A DNA stretch of 64,000 nucleotides, taken from NCBI GenBank assembly GCA_029781855.1, contig JAKOVX010000080.1, positions 19,042 through 83,041 on the forward strand, given 5' to 3'. The notes beneath the pieces are model-generated. The model ran no database searches. It was not told where the DNA came from and saw nothing but the letters and a program-made list of their open reading frames with translations. How positions within the stretch are numbered: position 1 is the stretch's first letter; each line of letters starts with the position of its first letter. This document shows positions 1-10,300 of this stretch, piece by piece. The DNA comes from Acidobacteriota bacterium (GTDB taxonomy: Bacteria > Acidobacteriota > Blastocatellia > Pyrinomonadales > Pyrinomonadaceae). Made by a program: the position numbers and the translations under genes.

Positions 1-285
1 CAGGCCGCTGACCGACTCGATCTCGTCCTTTAGGACGTCATGATTCGAGGAGGCGATCGCTCGGATCCGGTCGAGAGTGACGCCGGGTTTGAATCTAACC
101 ATTACTTCGGGCTTGTCGCTGTGGGCATTTGCGATCTTCGTGTTTCGCTCGTCGATCTGACGGCGAACTTCAACATTCCGCGTATTGATCGACGTCCGGA
201 TCCGCTCGATCTGGCCGAGGACCGCCGCGAACGTAACCATCACCACCGCTAACCCGATGTGCACCCAAATATTCTTTCGATTCAT
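1..285 (-). CDS. Subtilase-like precursor, N-terminal part (runs off left edge)
   Basis: The 95 visible residues begin with a basic stretch and one hydrophobic helix (about residues 6-24), so the product is exported or membrane anchored. Residues from about 60 (EVMVRFKPGVTLDRIRAIAS) resemble the inhibitor-like propeptide that precedes the catalytic domain of fervidolysin-type S8 proteases. The catalytic domain would lie outside the window, so the protease call is an inference from the propeptide only. The ATG at 285 is preceded by GGGAG at a good distance. It is the last visible gene of a minus-strand run starting at glpX. Confidence 0.55.
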   Translation of the reverse strand, partial: MNRKNIWVHIGLAVVMVTFAAVLGQIERIRTSINTRNVEVRRQIDERNTKIANAHSDKPEVMVRFKPGVTLDRIRAIASSNHDVLKDEIESVSGL

Positions 286-328
286 GGTAAAACTCCCGAT
301 CCAGCGGACAAGAGTGTCCGCGCTCCGA

Positions 329-610
329 CTATGATTCTATGACGTAATTCTTGCCGTGAAAGTTGTGCAGCCTGATCTGATATTTATCGGCACGGTATTC
401 GTACGGTTTGCCATCCGCCTCAAGCTTGATCTGCCATCCACTCGATATCATCTGTGCCGAAAATTCGCCGTCGGCCGGTGCCCCGAGCGACATATCCGGA
501 AATTCCCGGTCCGAAACACCCTTTTCAACGATCTCAGCCTCGCCAATGTTTAAACGTTTGGCAAGGTCGGCTTTTGCACGCGTGGTTGAACTTTCTCTCG
601 TAAATCCCAT
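329..610 (-). CDS. Conserved hypothetical protein, 93 aa
   Basis: A short soluble protein with no signal peptide. The order is a charged N-terminus, then ADLAKRLNI, FPDMSLGAP, an aromatic/Gly turn (ISSGWQIKL) and YEYRADKYQIRLHNF. This pattern recalls a small beta-rich domain seen in exported bacterial proteins that carry a W/FPDxSLG motif. I do not know its function. It lies 59 bases after the DUF2085 gene and 43 bases before the protease precursor, all on the same strand, so it may be co-transcribed with them. The ATG at 610 has a weak AAGGG upstream. Confidence 0.6.
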   Translation of the reverse strand: MGFTRESSTTRAKADLAKRLNIGEAEIVEKGVSDREFPDMSLGAPADGEFSAQMISSGWQIKLEADGKPYEYRADKYQIRLHNFHGKNYVIES

Positions 611-669
611 ATTTTTCCGAACCCTTCAATCTTGAACCTTCTACGAAATGAAGTCAATAAAAGTTCGTG

Positions 670-1233
670 TCAGGCGGCACGGCGGCGAAATGTGAAATTT
701 CGGGTGATCTCAACGATCGCCGGAACGATGAACGTTGCGCACGCTACACCAAGTATCAGGCCCGTCACAAAGCGGGAAAGGAAGGTATTTTCCCAGATAC
801 CGAAAATGGTCAGCGACCAATCGATACCGATCGGAAAAAGCGATAGGATCAGCCAAAAACGCGGTAGCGGCTCGATCTCGTCGATCCGCCGCCAGAGCGG
901 ATAGATGAGAAACCCAAAAAATAGTCCGAAATAGACGCCGAAGCACCGGGAACAGACGCCGAACTGCTCGCCTTCGACATGAAACGAACGGCCCGGCATC
1001 TGATGGCAAATGTAGCTGAACAAATGATAAAGCGGCGTTGAGACTGCGAGATCGCCGTTCGCTTTTGCGATCGGGGCGGCAAGAATGGCGGCCACCCATA
1101 ACGCGACGATCGCCAACCCGACAGCCCACGCCTTCCAGGCTTGTCTCCGCAAAGCCGGAACCAACGACGCCGGAATGTAAACTGAGTCCGGCGACGTGAT
1201 TTGGTCCGTTAAATTGGAAACATCTTCACGCAT
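670..1233 (-). CDS. DUF2085 family membrane protein
   Basis: 187 aa with about four hydrophobic segments. It carries the family signature CHQMPGRSF followed by CSRCFGVYFG, giving conserved Cys/His residues that could bind metal or heme at the membrane face. DUF2085 proteins have no established biochemical role. The gene starts 16 bases after the radical SAM gene stops and is very probably in the same transcript (glpX, radical SAM, DUF2085). Confidence 0.85.
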   Translation of the reverse strand: MREDVSNLTDQITSPDSVYIPASLVPALRRQAWKAWAVGLAIVALWVAAILAAPIAKANGDLAVSTPLYHLFSYICHQMPGRSFHVEGEQFGVCSRCFGVYFGLFFGFLIYPLWRRIDEIEPLPRFWLILSLFPIGIDWSLTIFGIWENTFLSRFVTGLILGVACATFIVPAIVEITRNFTFRRRAA

Positions 1234-1249
1234 TTGAAAAACTTACTAC

Positions 1250-3055
<1,806 letters not shown>

Positions 3056-3130
3056 AAGAACTCCAGTTAGAAAGAATCTCCTTGAATTGATTAAGACCTC
3101 TAGCCCGCGGTATGCCGCGAAGCCCATTCA

Positions 3131-4174
3131 CTAAAATCTGATAACCGCGTCGGGGCCGCCCTCGACGTGGACCGTATCCACAAACCGGATACTCTTTGAA
3201 TCCGTCGTCATTACCACCGAATGCGTCCGTTTGCCCGAACCGAAGAACCTGACGCCCTTGAGCAACGCTCCATCCGTAACGCCGCTTGCAGCAAAGATGA
3301 TCTTCTTGCCGGGCGCCAGGTCGTTCGTGTCATAGATCTTGTTCGGATCGTTGATGCCCATTTCGCGGAGACGGCGTTTCACTTCATCGTCGGGCGGAAC
3401 TTTGGACTTGTCAACGCCTAATCGTTCCGGGTCCCAAACGAGTTTCGCAAGGATCTCGCCGTTGAGGCATTTCATCGCAGCTGCAGTGATAACGCCCTCG
3501 GGCGCTCCGCCGATGCCCATCAGCGCGTGAATATTCGTTCCGGCGACGGCGGCCGAAATTCCGGCCGAGAGATCACCGTCGGAGATCAACCGGATACGAG
3601 CTCCGGCGGCACGAACGTCCTGTACTAACTGGCGGTGACGGGTGCGATCGAGGCACATTACGGTCAGGTCCTCGACATCGCGGCCGAGACGGCGGGCAAT
3701 GTTCTTCAGATTTTCGGCAACCGACGCGTCGATGTCGACCGAGCCGCGGCACGACGGCCCGACCACGATCTTGTCCATATAAATGTCGGGAGCATTGAGC
3801 AGGCCGCCGCGTTCCGCCGCTGCAAGCACGGCGATCGCGTTGTTCGCTCCGAGAGCGCAGAGGTTAGTTCCCTCGAGCGGATCGACCGCGATATCCACCT
3901 CGGGAAATTCAGCCCTTGCCTCTTCCGAATAGTTCCCACCGCCGACCTCCTCGCCAATGTAAAGCATCGGGGCCTCGTCACGTTCGCCTTCACCAATGAC
4001 GATCCGCCCGCGCATCGGCACCGAGTCCATCACTTCACGCATCGCCTCGACGGCCACATGGTCGGAATGTTTGCGGTCACCCTGACCCATTGTTTTCGCG
4101 GATTCGATCGCCGCGGCTTCGGTCACCCGAAGAAAGTCCAGTGCCAACTCGCGTTCGGCTCTAATAGTTTTCAT
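3131..4174 (-). CDS. glpX: Class II fructose-1,6-bisphosphatase
   Basis: 347 aa, slightly longer than E. coli GlpX (336). It removes the 1-phosphate of fructose 1,6-bisphosphate in gluconeogenesis, in the cytosol, using metal ions. Diagnostic segments are the N-terminal [29 protein letters not shown] (metal-binding acidic residues) and [11 protein letters not shown] (Asp/Glu of the Li-sensitive phosphatase fold). It is the first gene of the minus-strand run and is divergent from the ferredoxin gene; a dyad at 4231-4255 lies in the shared promoter region. No strong Shine-Dalgarno precedes the ATG. Confidence 0.95.
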   Translation of the reverse strand: MKTIRAERELALDFLRVTEAAAIESAKTMGQGDRKHSDHVAVEAMREVMDSVPMRGRIVIGEGERDEAPMLYIGEEVGGGNYSEEARAEFPEVDIAVDPLEGTNLCALGANNAIAVLAAAERGGLLNAPDIYMDKIVVGPSCRGSVDIDASVAENLKNIARRLGRDVEDLTVMCLDRTRHRQLVQDVRAAGARIRLISDGDLSAGISAAVAGTNIHALMGIGGAPEGVITAAAMKCLNGEILAKLVWDPERLGVDKSKVPPDDEVKRRLREMGINDPNKIYDTNDLAPGKKIIFAASGVTDGALLKGVRFFGSGKRTHSVVMTTDSKSIRFVDTVHVEGGPDAVIRF

Positions 4175-4230
4175 TGTTTTTCGTTTCGATAAGATATCGA
4201 CTTTTTCAGCTCGGATTAAGGAATTCTATC

Positions 4231-4255
4231 ACTTGTCTAACCCGATTTGACAAGT
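4231..4255. promoter_or_regulatory. Inverted repeat between divergent glpX and fdxA (possible operator)
   Basis: ACTTGTC (4231-4237) and GACAAGT (4249-4255) are perfect inverted arms around an 11-base spacer. The right arm overlaps TTGACA (4247-4252), a perfect -35 hexamer facing fdxA, although the -10 at the right distance (TACGGT) is poor. Arms of this size and spacing fit a dimeric repressor or activator site that could control both genes. No binding protein can be named from the sequence. Confidence 0.35.
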
Positions 4256-4319
4256 TAACCTCTGGGTATTACGGTTTTATTTTGGTTTTCGTCAGCATTG
4301 AAGGAGTTATTGTAAATAA

Positions 4320-4616
4320 ATGACCTATATCGTTACCGAGCCTTGCGTACAATGCAAATATAGTGACTGCGCAGCTGTATGCCCGGTCGAGGCTTTTCAT
4401 GAACTGCCTGACCGTCTTCTCATTAACCCCGACACCTGTATCGACTGTGACGCCTGCCTGCCGGAATGCCCGGTTGAGGCGATCTACGCAGATATGTCCA
4501 TTCCCGAAGAGTATATGGAGTGGCTTGAGATCAACAAAGAAGCTGAAAATTACCCTATCATCAGCGTCAAGCAGCCGGCGCTCTATGGCCCGGGCTGTAA
4601 AGGCCAACCGGAATAA
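4320..4616 (+). CDS. fdxA: Seven-iron ferredoxin
   Basis: 98 aa. The Cys spacing C9-C12-C17-C21 and C40-C43-C46-C50 matches Azotobacter ferredoxin I type proteins, which carry one [3Fe-4S] and one [4Fe-4S] cluster; the start MTYIVTEPCVQCKYSDC is typical of FdxA. It is a small cytosolic electron carrier of low potential. The partner is unknown; no reductase is adjacent. AAGGAG lies upstream of the ATG, though at a long spacing of about 13 bases. A terminator-like hairpin follows at 4647. Confidence 0.95.
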   Translation: MTYIVTEPCVQCKYSDCAAVCPVEAFHELPDRLLINPDTCIDCDACLPECPVEAIYADMSIPEEYMEWLEINKEAENYPIISVKQPALYGPGCKGQPE

Positions 4617-4646
4617 TCCGAACAGCCTGCACGACTTTGTTTATTT

Positions 4647-4676
4647 GAGGGCGGCCGATCAGGGCTGCCTTCTTTC
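4647..4676 (+). terminator. Probable Rho-independent terminator of fdxA
   Basis: A 10-bp stem (4647-4656 with 4663-4672, two G-T wobbles) and a 6-base loop, followed by TTTC. It lies 31 bases after the fdxA stop. Confidence 0.45.
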
Positions 4677-4929
4677 GTTAACGACATCCGTCCTTTCTGG
4701 CTCTCCATCTTTCTTTTTTGTCGCCCATTCGATCCACCACATTTGGTCGGGCGCGGTGAAAGTGCCTTTACTATCAAGATCTATGTATTACAATCAGAGG
4801 CGTATTTGCCGTTGGAAGCGGATCGGCTCCGCCCATTGTAATGTCGGGAAGCGTCAATTTCCCGGGATGAAAAAACCGGCACAAATCGGAAGAAATCACC
4901 ATTTGAAAGTATATTGAACGGTAATTACC

Positions 4930-4957
4930 TTGACGTAAAAGCACAGTCGCTTATGTT
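4930..4957 (+). promoter_or_regulatory. Candidate sigma-70 promoter of the polysaccharide operon
   Basis: TTGACG (5 of 6 consensus) and TATGTT (4 of 6) with a 16-base spacer. Transcription would begin near 4965, which supports translation of the epimerase from the internal ATG at 5013 rather than from the upstream in-frame codons. Confidence 0.4.
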
Positions 4958-5012
4958 CGACAATGTAATACCGGAAAAGCGCCCTCCGGCGCATATGGCC
5001 ATGGATAGCGGT

Positions 5013-6161
5013 ATGAAGGTACTTGTACTATTCGGAACGAGGCCCGAGGTTATCAAACTAGCCCCGGTAATACGCGAACTGCGTAAAAAGCAATTCGAGA
5101 CGGTCGTCGTATCGTCGAGTCAACATAAACAATTACTCAAGCCCTTTCTGAAGGCTCTCGATGTCGAAGTGGATTTTGATCTGAAGGTAATGACCAAGGA
5201 CCAAAGTCCGACCGGGGTCTGCGCGAGAATATTGTCGCGCTTCGATTCGGTTCTCGAGGCGGAAAGCCCTGACCTCGTCCTCGTGCAGGGCGACACCACC
5301 ACGACACTGGCCGGTGCAATGGCAGCCTTTAATCGGCGTATTCCGATCGGACATATCGAGGCCGGATTGCGTTCCGGAAATATCATGAGCCCGTTCCCCG
5401 AAGAGATGAACCGGCGTCTGGTGTCGCAAATGGCGACCTTTCATTTCGCGGCCACGGAAAAGAACCGCCGCAGCCTGCTGGAAGAGAACGTCCCGAGCGA
5501 AAAGATTTTTGTCACCGGAAATCCCATCGTCGATTCGCTCCGCACGATGTTGAAAACGCTCTCGCCGAGCCCCGATATCGCCGAACTCATCAAGTCGACG
5601 GAGGGCAAGAAACGCCTCTTGCTGACGACACACCGGCGCGAGAGTTTTGGTTCGACGATGACCGAAAACCTGAAGGTGATCCGCGATTTCATCGAACGCC
5701 GACGCAATACGTGTCTATTCTTTCCCGTGCATCCAAATCCAAACGTGAAAGATGTCGCCGAGGAGATACTCGGCGGCAAAGAGCGTATCTATCTGCTGGA
5801 GCCGCTCGATTACGCGGATTTTCTGGCTTTGATGAAATCGTCGTGGCTGATAGTTTCCGATTCTGGAGGCGTTCAGGAAGAGGCTCCGACACTCGGTAAA
5901 CCGTTGCTCGTGATCCGCGAAAACACCGAGCGTCCTGAGGCGATACGTGCGGGAGTTTCAAAGCTCATCGGCCCCGGTCCCGGGCCGCTTAAGAACCTGC
6001 TCGACGAAAATTACTCGGTCGATACCTGGATCAAATCGGTCCGCGAGGTCGAAAACCCGTTCGGTGACGGGCGATCCGCGGCACGGATCGTCAGGATCAT
6101 CGAGGAAAAGCTCGCAACCAAGGAAATGCAGACGCGAAACATACAACGATCGCTTTTTTGA
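5013..6161 (+). CDS. UDP-N-acetylglucosamine 2-epimerase family (WecB/WbpI-like)
   Basis: 382 aa from the chosen ATG, the usual length for non-hydrolysing UDP-GlcNAc 2-epimerases. The enzyme inverts C2 of a UDP-2-acetamido sugar in the cytosol. Family hallmarks are MKVLVLFGTRPEVIKLAPV at the start, GHIEAGLRSG, FPEEMNRRLV and SDSGGVQEEAP near the C-terminus. Because the next sugar genes encode an aminotransferase, a Gfo/Idh/MocA dehydrogenase and a hexapeptide acetyltransferase, the substrate may be UDP-GlcNAc(3NAc)A, as for Pseudomonas WbpI, rather than plain UDP-GlcNAc. The start is by homology; ATGs at 4995 and 5001 are alternatives. Confidence 0.9.
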   Translation: MKVLVLFGTRPEVIKLAPVIRELRKKQFETVVVSSSQHKQLLKPFLKALDVEVDFDLKVMTKDQSPTGVCARILSRFDSVLEAESPDLVLVQGDTTTTLAGAMAAFNRRIPIGHIEAGLRSGNIMSPFPEEMNRRLVSQMATFHFAATEKNRRSLLEENVPSEKIFVTGNPIVDSLRTMLKTLSPSPDIAELIKSTEGKKRLLLTTHRRESFGSTMTENLKVIRDFIERRRNTCLFFPVHPNPNVKDVAEEILGGKERIYLLEPLDYADFLALMKSSWLIVSDSGGVQEEAPTLGKPLLVIRENTERPEAIRAGVSKLIGPGPGPLKNLLDENYSVDTWIKSVREVENPFGDGRSAARIVRIIEEKLATKEMQTRNIQRSLF

Positions 6162-6167
6162 ACATTG

Positions 6168-7850
6168 ATGTTTTCTCAGGACCACACTCCCAAGCACCTG
6201 CTCACCGTTCTGGTCGAGGACTATTTTCACGTAGGTGCGTTCGAAAACCTCATCCACCAGCGAAACTGGTCGAATTTTGAACCGCGTTACGAGAGAAACA
6301 CGCTGAAAACATTGGATCTGCTCGACGAATTTGATACGAGGGCGACCTTCTTTGTCCTCGGGTGGATCGCGGAACAGAACCCGAAGCTCGTTCGAGAGAT
6401 CGCCGCCCGCGGCCATGAGGTGGCGAGCCGCGGATATTACCATCGCAGCCTCAAGAACCTGACCAATGACGAGTTTCGCGAGGACATCCGCAGGACCGGT
6501 CGGGTGATCGAGGATGCCTGCGGCCGCAAGGTGATGGGTTATCGGGCCGCCGAAAAACTCTCGTTCAGCGAAAATGACTGGATATTCGAGATCCTTGCCG
6601 ACGAAGGGTTCGCCTACGATGCCTCGTTCATGCCGAAACGGGTTGACGATGCGGGCAAAAGATTCGCCCATCAAGTGCCCGCCGCCGGCAAAGTAATACA
6701 GGAATTACCTTATTCGACCCTTGACCTCGGACTCGGCCTGCTGCCGATCTCGGGCGGCAACTACTTTCGCCAAATTCCATACACGCTGATGCGTCACGCG
6801 GTCAGGAATTGGCATAAGAAAAATGATGCGCCGTTCGTCTCGTATTTTCACGTCTGGGAACTCGACCCCGAGCAACCCAGGATCTCGGCGGCGTCCAATT
6901 ACAACCGCATCCGTCACTATCGCAAGCTCGATAAGATGGAGTGGATCATTCAGGAGAATCTGGCACTTTACGATTGCGTATCGATCGCCGAGCATCTTGG
7001 CCTGGTTGGAGAACGGGTCGCAAGATCACGACCAGATGTCATTGAGGTTGCAACGGACCAAACTGCGGCTGCCCGGACGGACCATCAGAGCGTCACGATC
7101 GTGATCCCTTGTTACAACGAACAGGAAGCCCTGCCATACCTGGCGAATACGCTCAAAAGCGTTGAGGTCACGCTAAATGATGCCGGCTATGAACCGAATT
7201 TCACATTCATTGACGACTGCAGCACCGATGCCACCGTCGATCTGCTGGACAGCCTCTTCGGCGACTGGCCAAACGTCAGCATTGTTAAACACGAGGAAAA
7301 CAAAGGTGTTGCCGCCGGGATCATGACCGGCATTCGGACGGCGGAAACGGAACTCGTGTGCTCAATGGACTGCGACTGCACCTACGACCCGCACGAATTA
7401 AGCAAGATGCTGCCGCTCATTAAGTCAGATATCGATCTGGTGACAGCATCGCCATATCACCGCCTCGGCGGGGTCAGGAACGTTCCCGGATGGCGGCTTT
7501 TTCTCTCGAAAGGAGCTTCGTTCCTCTATCGCCGCGTTCTGAACTCCAAACTCGACACCTACACGAGCTGTTTCCGCGTTTACCGTCGAAGCTCATTCGC
7601 CCCGCTTGAGCTTAAGGAATCTGGTTTTTTGGGTGTTGCCGAGATGCTCGGCAAACTCGATCTGAGCGGCGGCAAGATCGTAGAATTTCCTGCAGTTCTC
7701 GACGTCCGACTGTTCGGGATCTCCAAAATGAAGACCGCCCGCACCATCGCCGGACACATCCGGCTCCTCGCCCGCCTGTCAAACCTTCGCTGGTTTCGGA
7801 AAAGCGAAACTATTAGAACTTCTATAAAGCTTGAGGAAAAGCCCAGGTAA
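6168..7850 (+). CDS. Fusion: NodB-type polysaccharide deacetylase domain plus GT2 glycosyltransferase
   Basis: 560 aa. Residues 10-290 match the XrtA/PEP-CTERM-type deacetylases (DUF3473), with VEDYFH, ATFFVLGW and FHVWELDPEQPR. Residues about 304-540 form a family 2 glycosyltransferase of the Dpm1/ArnC type (VIPCYNEQE, FIDDCSTDAT, SMDCDCTYDP), which moves a sugar onto a polyprenyl phosphate. Two deacetylase motifs are altered: the usual SHGYSH is SRGYYH, so a metal-ligand His is Arg88 while His92 remains, and RAP is RAA (126-128). Asp18 remains. The deacetylase half may therefore be weak or inactive. The pairing resembles ArnD plus ArnC in one chain. I chose the ATG at 6168; TTG at 6165 is the alternative. 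Confidence 0.88.
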   Translation: MFSQDHTPKHLLTVLVEDYFHVGAFENLIHQRNWSNFEPRYERNTLKTLDLLDEFDTRATFFVLGWIAEQNPKLVREIAARGHEVASRGYYHRSLKNLTNDEFREDIRRTGRVIEDACGRKVMGYRAAEKLSFSENDWIFEILADEGFAYDASFMPKRVDDAGKRFAHQVPAAGKVIQELPYSTLDLGLGLLPISGGNYFRQIPYTLMRHAVRNWHKKNDAPFVSYFHVWELDPEQPRISAASNYNRIRHYRKLDKMEWIIQENLALYDCVSIAEHLGLVGERVARSRPDVIEVATDQTAAARTDHQSVTIVIPCYNEQEALPYLANTLKSVEVTLNDAGYEPNFTFIDDCSTDATVDLLDSLFGDWPNVSIVKHEENKGVAAGIMTGIRTAETELVCSMDCDCTYDPHELSKMLPLIKSDIDLVTASPYHRLGGVRNVPGWRLFLSKGASFLYRRVLNSKLDTYTSCFRVYRRSSFAPLELKESGFLGVAEMLGKLDLSGGKIVEFPAVLDVRLFGISKMKTARTIAGHIRLLARLSNLRWFRKSETIRTSIKLEEKPR

Positions 7851-7966
7851 TTGAGCTGGCCGCAAATTGCGTTCCGACGCCGATCTTATCGGTGTTTTCG
7901 GAAACGGCTGTCGCACAACCAACGCTCGAAGACCATTTAAATTAGAGACCAATAAATAAAAATATT

Positions 7967-9196
7967 ATGACCCCCGTTGCAAAAACAGAACGATTGATGA
8001 TGCTCCCATCCGATCAGGATATGTCGGGAAGAACCTTCGGACCAGAAGAAAGAAAGTACGTTGAGGAAGTACTCGCCAGCGGAACCCTGACAACGACCAA
8101 GGGCAAATTCGGCAGACTTCTCGAACAGAAATTCGCCGAAAAGCTCGGCGTCAAATATGCGTACGCCTGCACGTCCGGCTCGGCGGCGATCCACATCGCG
8201 GTTGCCGCCGTGAACCCGAATCCGGGCGACGAGATCGTCACGACCTCGATCACCGATATGGGCGCACTTACGCCGCTGATGTATCGCGGTGCCGTTCCCG
8301 TCTTTGCGGAGGTCGACCCGAAAACGCTGAATGTGACCGCGAAGACGATCGAAGCGGTTCTCAGCGAACGCACCAAGGCGATCATCGTGACCCATCTTTT
8401 CGGCAACCCCTGCGAAATGGACGAGATCATGGCATTGGCGAAGGAGAGGAATATTCCGGTCATTGAGGACTCGGCCCAAACGTTCATGGCGAAGTGCGGC
8501 GACAAATTTGCCGGAACGATCGGCGACATCGGCTGCTTCAGCTTTCAGCAGGGTAAACATATGACGACAGGCGAAGGCGGAATGGTCGTGACCAACGACG
8601 ACGCGATCGCCCGCCACATGTTCCTGTATATCAATAAAGCGTGGGGTTACGGCGATGCTAATCCTGACCATTATTTTATGGCCCTCAACTACCGCGTAAG
8701 CGAACTTCAGGCCGCCGTTGCCCTCGGACAGCTCGAGAAGCTTGAAGAATGCGTCGCCAACCGTCAGCGGACCGCGGCAATGCTCGCAGAACTCTTGAAA
8801 GGCATCGATGGTGTCGAAACCCCGATGATCGCTAACGGATCGACCCACGTGTATTGGAAATACTGCCTCACCGTTGATGACACCAAGATCGACGGCGGTT
8901 CGGTCGGTATGGCAAATCTCCTGAAGGAAAAGAACATTTTCTCGGCACCGAGATATATCGTCAAACCGGCGTTCATGTGCCAGGTCTTTCAGGAAAAGAA
9001 TACGCTCGGCGACAGTCATTTTCCGTTCAACCTCGCGCGTCCCGAGGCCGTTGATTATTCGATGGACAAATATCCGGCGACGGCAAAGGCCCTGCACGAC
9101 GTCCTCGTTCTCCCGTGGAACGAGAAGTACACCGAGGAACACGTTCGATACATTGCCGACAACGTACGCATCGTCGCGAGCAAACTGCGTAAGTAA
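7967..9196 (+). CDS. DegT/DnrJ/EryC1/StrS sugar aminotransferase
   Basis: 409 aa PLP enzyme of the fold-type I nucleotide-sugar aminotransferases. The Schiff-base lysine is K197 in FSFQQGKHMTTGEGG; the cofactor-binding segments CTSGSAAIHIA and VIEDSAQ are present. In this operon it most likely aminates a 3-keto UDP-sugar made by the neighbouring Gfo/Idh/MocA dehydrogenase, as WbpE/WlbC do. This role is inferred from context. No Shine-Dalgarno is visible before the ATG, and the 116 bases upstream hold no other gene. Confidence 0.92.
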   Translation: MTPVAKTERLMMLPSDQDMSGRTFGPEERKYVEEVLASGTLTTTKGKFGRLLEQKFAEKLGVKYAYACTSGSAAIHIAVAAVNPNPGDEIVTTSITDMGALTPLMYRGAVPVFAEVDPKTLNVTAKTIEAVLSERTKAIIVTHLFGNPCEMDEIMALAKERNIPVIEDSAQTFMAKCGDKFAGTIGDIGCFSFQQGKHMTTGEGGMVVTNDDAIARHMFLYINKAWGYGDANPDHYFMALNYRVSELQAAVALGQLEKLEECVANRQRTAAMLAELLKGIDGVETPMIANGSTHVYWKYCLTVDDTKIDGGSVGMANLLKEKNIFSAPRYIVKPAFMCQVFQEKNTLGDSHFPFNLARPEAVDYSMDKYPATAKALHDVLVLPWNEKYTEEHVRYIADNVRIVASKLRK

Positions 9197-9199
9197 ATA

Positions 9200-9284
9200 A
9201 AGCCGCGGAAAACGCGGATGACGCCGATCAACGAATATTGATTTCTTTCTTTGATCTGCGTCATCAGCGTCATCTGCGGTAAAT
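9200..9284. repeat. Dispersed intergenic repeat, inverted pair
   Basis: The left arm starts near 9202 (CCGCGGAAAACGCGGATGAC) and the right arm is its imperfect complement (GCGTCATCAGCGTCATCTGC near 9260). It fills the whole gap between the aminotransferase and dehydrogenase genes. It belongs to the same low-complexity CGCAGA/GATGACGC style of repeat seen at 31600 and 35424. Confidence 0.65.
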
Positions 9285-9291
9285 AACCGTT

Positions 9292-10296
9292 ATGAAGAAA
9301 CTACGATTTGGACTGATCGGAGCGGGAGCGATAGCACAAGCCTACGCCCAGGCGTTTAACGAAAGTAGCTGCTGCGACCTTGTCGCAATTGCCGACATCC
9401 GAGCGGAAGCTGCCGCTGCACTGGCCGAGATCATTGGTGCGAAAACTTATGCGGATCACATCGCTCTTGCGGAGGCGGAAACGGAACTTGATGCCGTCAT
9501 CGTCGCGACGCCACCGGTTTCGCATCCCGGGATAGCTTGCTATTTCTTGGATCGCGGAATTCCTGTACTTTGCGAAAAGCCGTTGTGCTTGAGCGTCGGC
9601 GAAGCGGAGAAGATGATCGCTGCTGCCGAAAAAGCTGGGGTTTTGTTTACGATGGCGTCAAAATTCCGGTATTGCAGCGACGTTATCAAGGCTAAAGGAA
9701 TTCTGGCTTCGGGAATGCTCGGCGAAGTGCTCCAATTCGAGAACGCCTTTACCGCTAAAGTCGATATGTCCAAACGTTGGAACTCCAATGCCGAAGTCTC
9801 AGGTGGCGGCGTTCTGATCGACAACGGCACGCATTCGGTCGACATCATCCGATATTTTCTCGGCGGGATCGAATCGGTTCTCGCGGTCGATGCTGGCGGA
9901 ACGCAGGGTTTGTCGGTCGACGAGAACGTGAAGATGTTCGCTAAAACCAGGAACAACGTCACCGCGAGCGTGGACCTGACGTGGGGCATTAACAAGGATC
10001 TGCCCAATTTCATCAGCATTTACGGCTCGAACGGCACGCTCCACATCGGCTGGCGGGAGTCGAAATACAAGCTCAACTCGAGTCCGGACTGGACCGTTTT
10101 TGGAAAGGGTTACGACAAGGTCGCCTCGTTCAAAGGCAAGATCGAGAATTTTTCACACGCCTTGCACGGAACGGATGAGCTCTTTATCAAGCCTGCCGAC
10201 GCTCTCGCCTCGGTGCAGGTTATTGAAGCGGCGTACAAATCACTCAACCAAAACCTTTGGCAGCCGGTGATAGAGAAGGCGGCGGCTGCACGATAA
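9292..10296 (+). CDS. Gfo/Idh/MocA family dehydrogenase (WbpB/WlbA-like)
   Basis: 334 aa NAD(P)-dependent oxidoreductase. The Rossmann fold begins at residue 4 (FGLIGAGAIAQAYAQAF), the family motif CEKPLCLS is near residue 95, and the C-terminal alpha/beta domain has the GVLIDNGTHSVDIIRYFLGG helix with the catalytic-region His. Beside the aminotransferase and acetyltransferase, the likely reaction is oxidation of the C3 hydroxyl of a UDP-N-acetylhexosaminuronate. It ends 4 bases before the acetyltransferase start, so the two are translationally linked. Confidence 0.9.
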   Translation: MKKLRFGLIGAGAIAQAYAQAFNESSCCDLVAIADIRAEAAAALAEIIGAKTYADHIALAEAETELDAVIVATPPVSHPGIACYFLDRGIPVLCEKPLCLSVGEAEKMIAAAEKAGVLFTMASKFRYCSDVIKAKGILASGMLGEVLQFENAFTAKVDMSKRWNSNAEVSGGGVLIDNGTHSVDIIRYFLGGIESVLAVDAGGTQGLSVDENVKMFAKTRNNVTASVDLTWGINKDLPNFISIYGSNGTLHIGWRESKYKLNSSPDWTVFGKGYDKVASFKGKIENFSHALHGTDELFIKPADALASVQVIEAAYKSLNQNLWQPVIEKAAAAR

Positions 10297-10300
10297 AACG

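Larger units (their letters stand above)
4617..5012. other. Intergenic stretch between fdxA and the polysaccharide operon
   Basis: No convincing gene. It holds a terminator-like hairpin at 4647-4676 and a candidate sigma-70 promoter at 4930-4957. The epimerase frame stays open upstream to 4914, but that extension does not look like the family N-terminus. Confidence 0.5.

Noticed and set aside
7937..9142. A 401-codon frame opposite the aminotransferase gene
   Set aside because: Antisense to a clear DegT aminotransferase with its PLP lysine; the frame shows no family feature.
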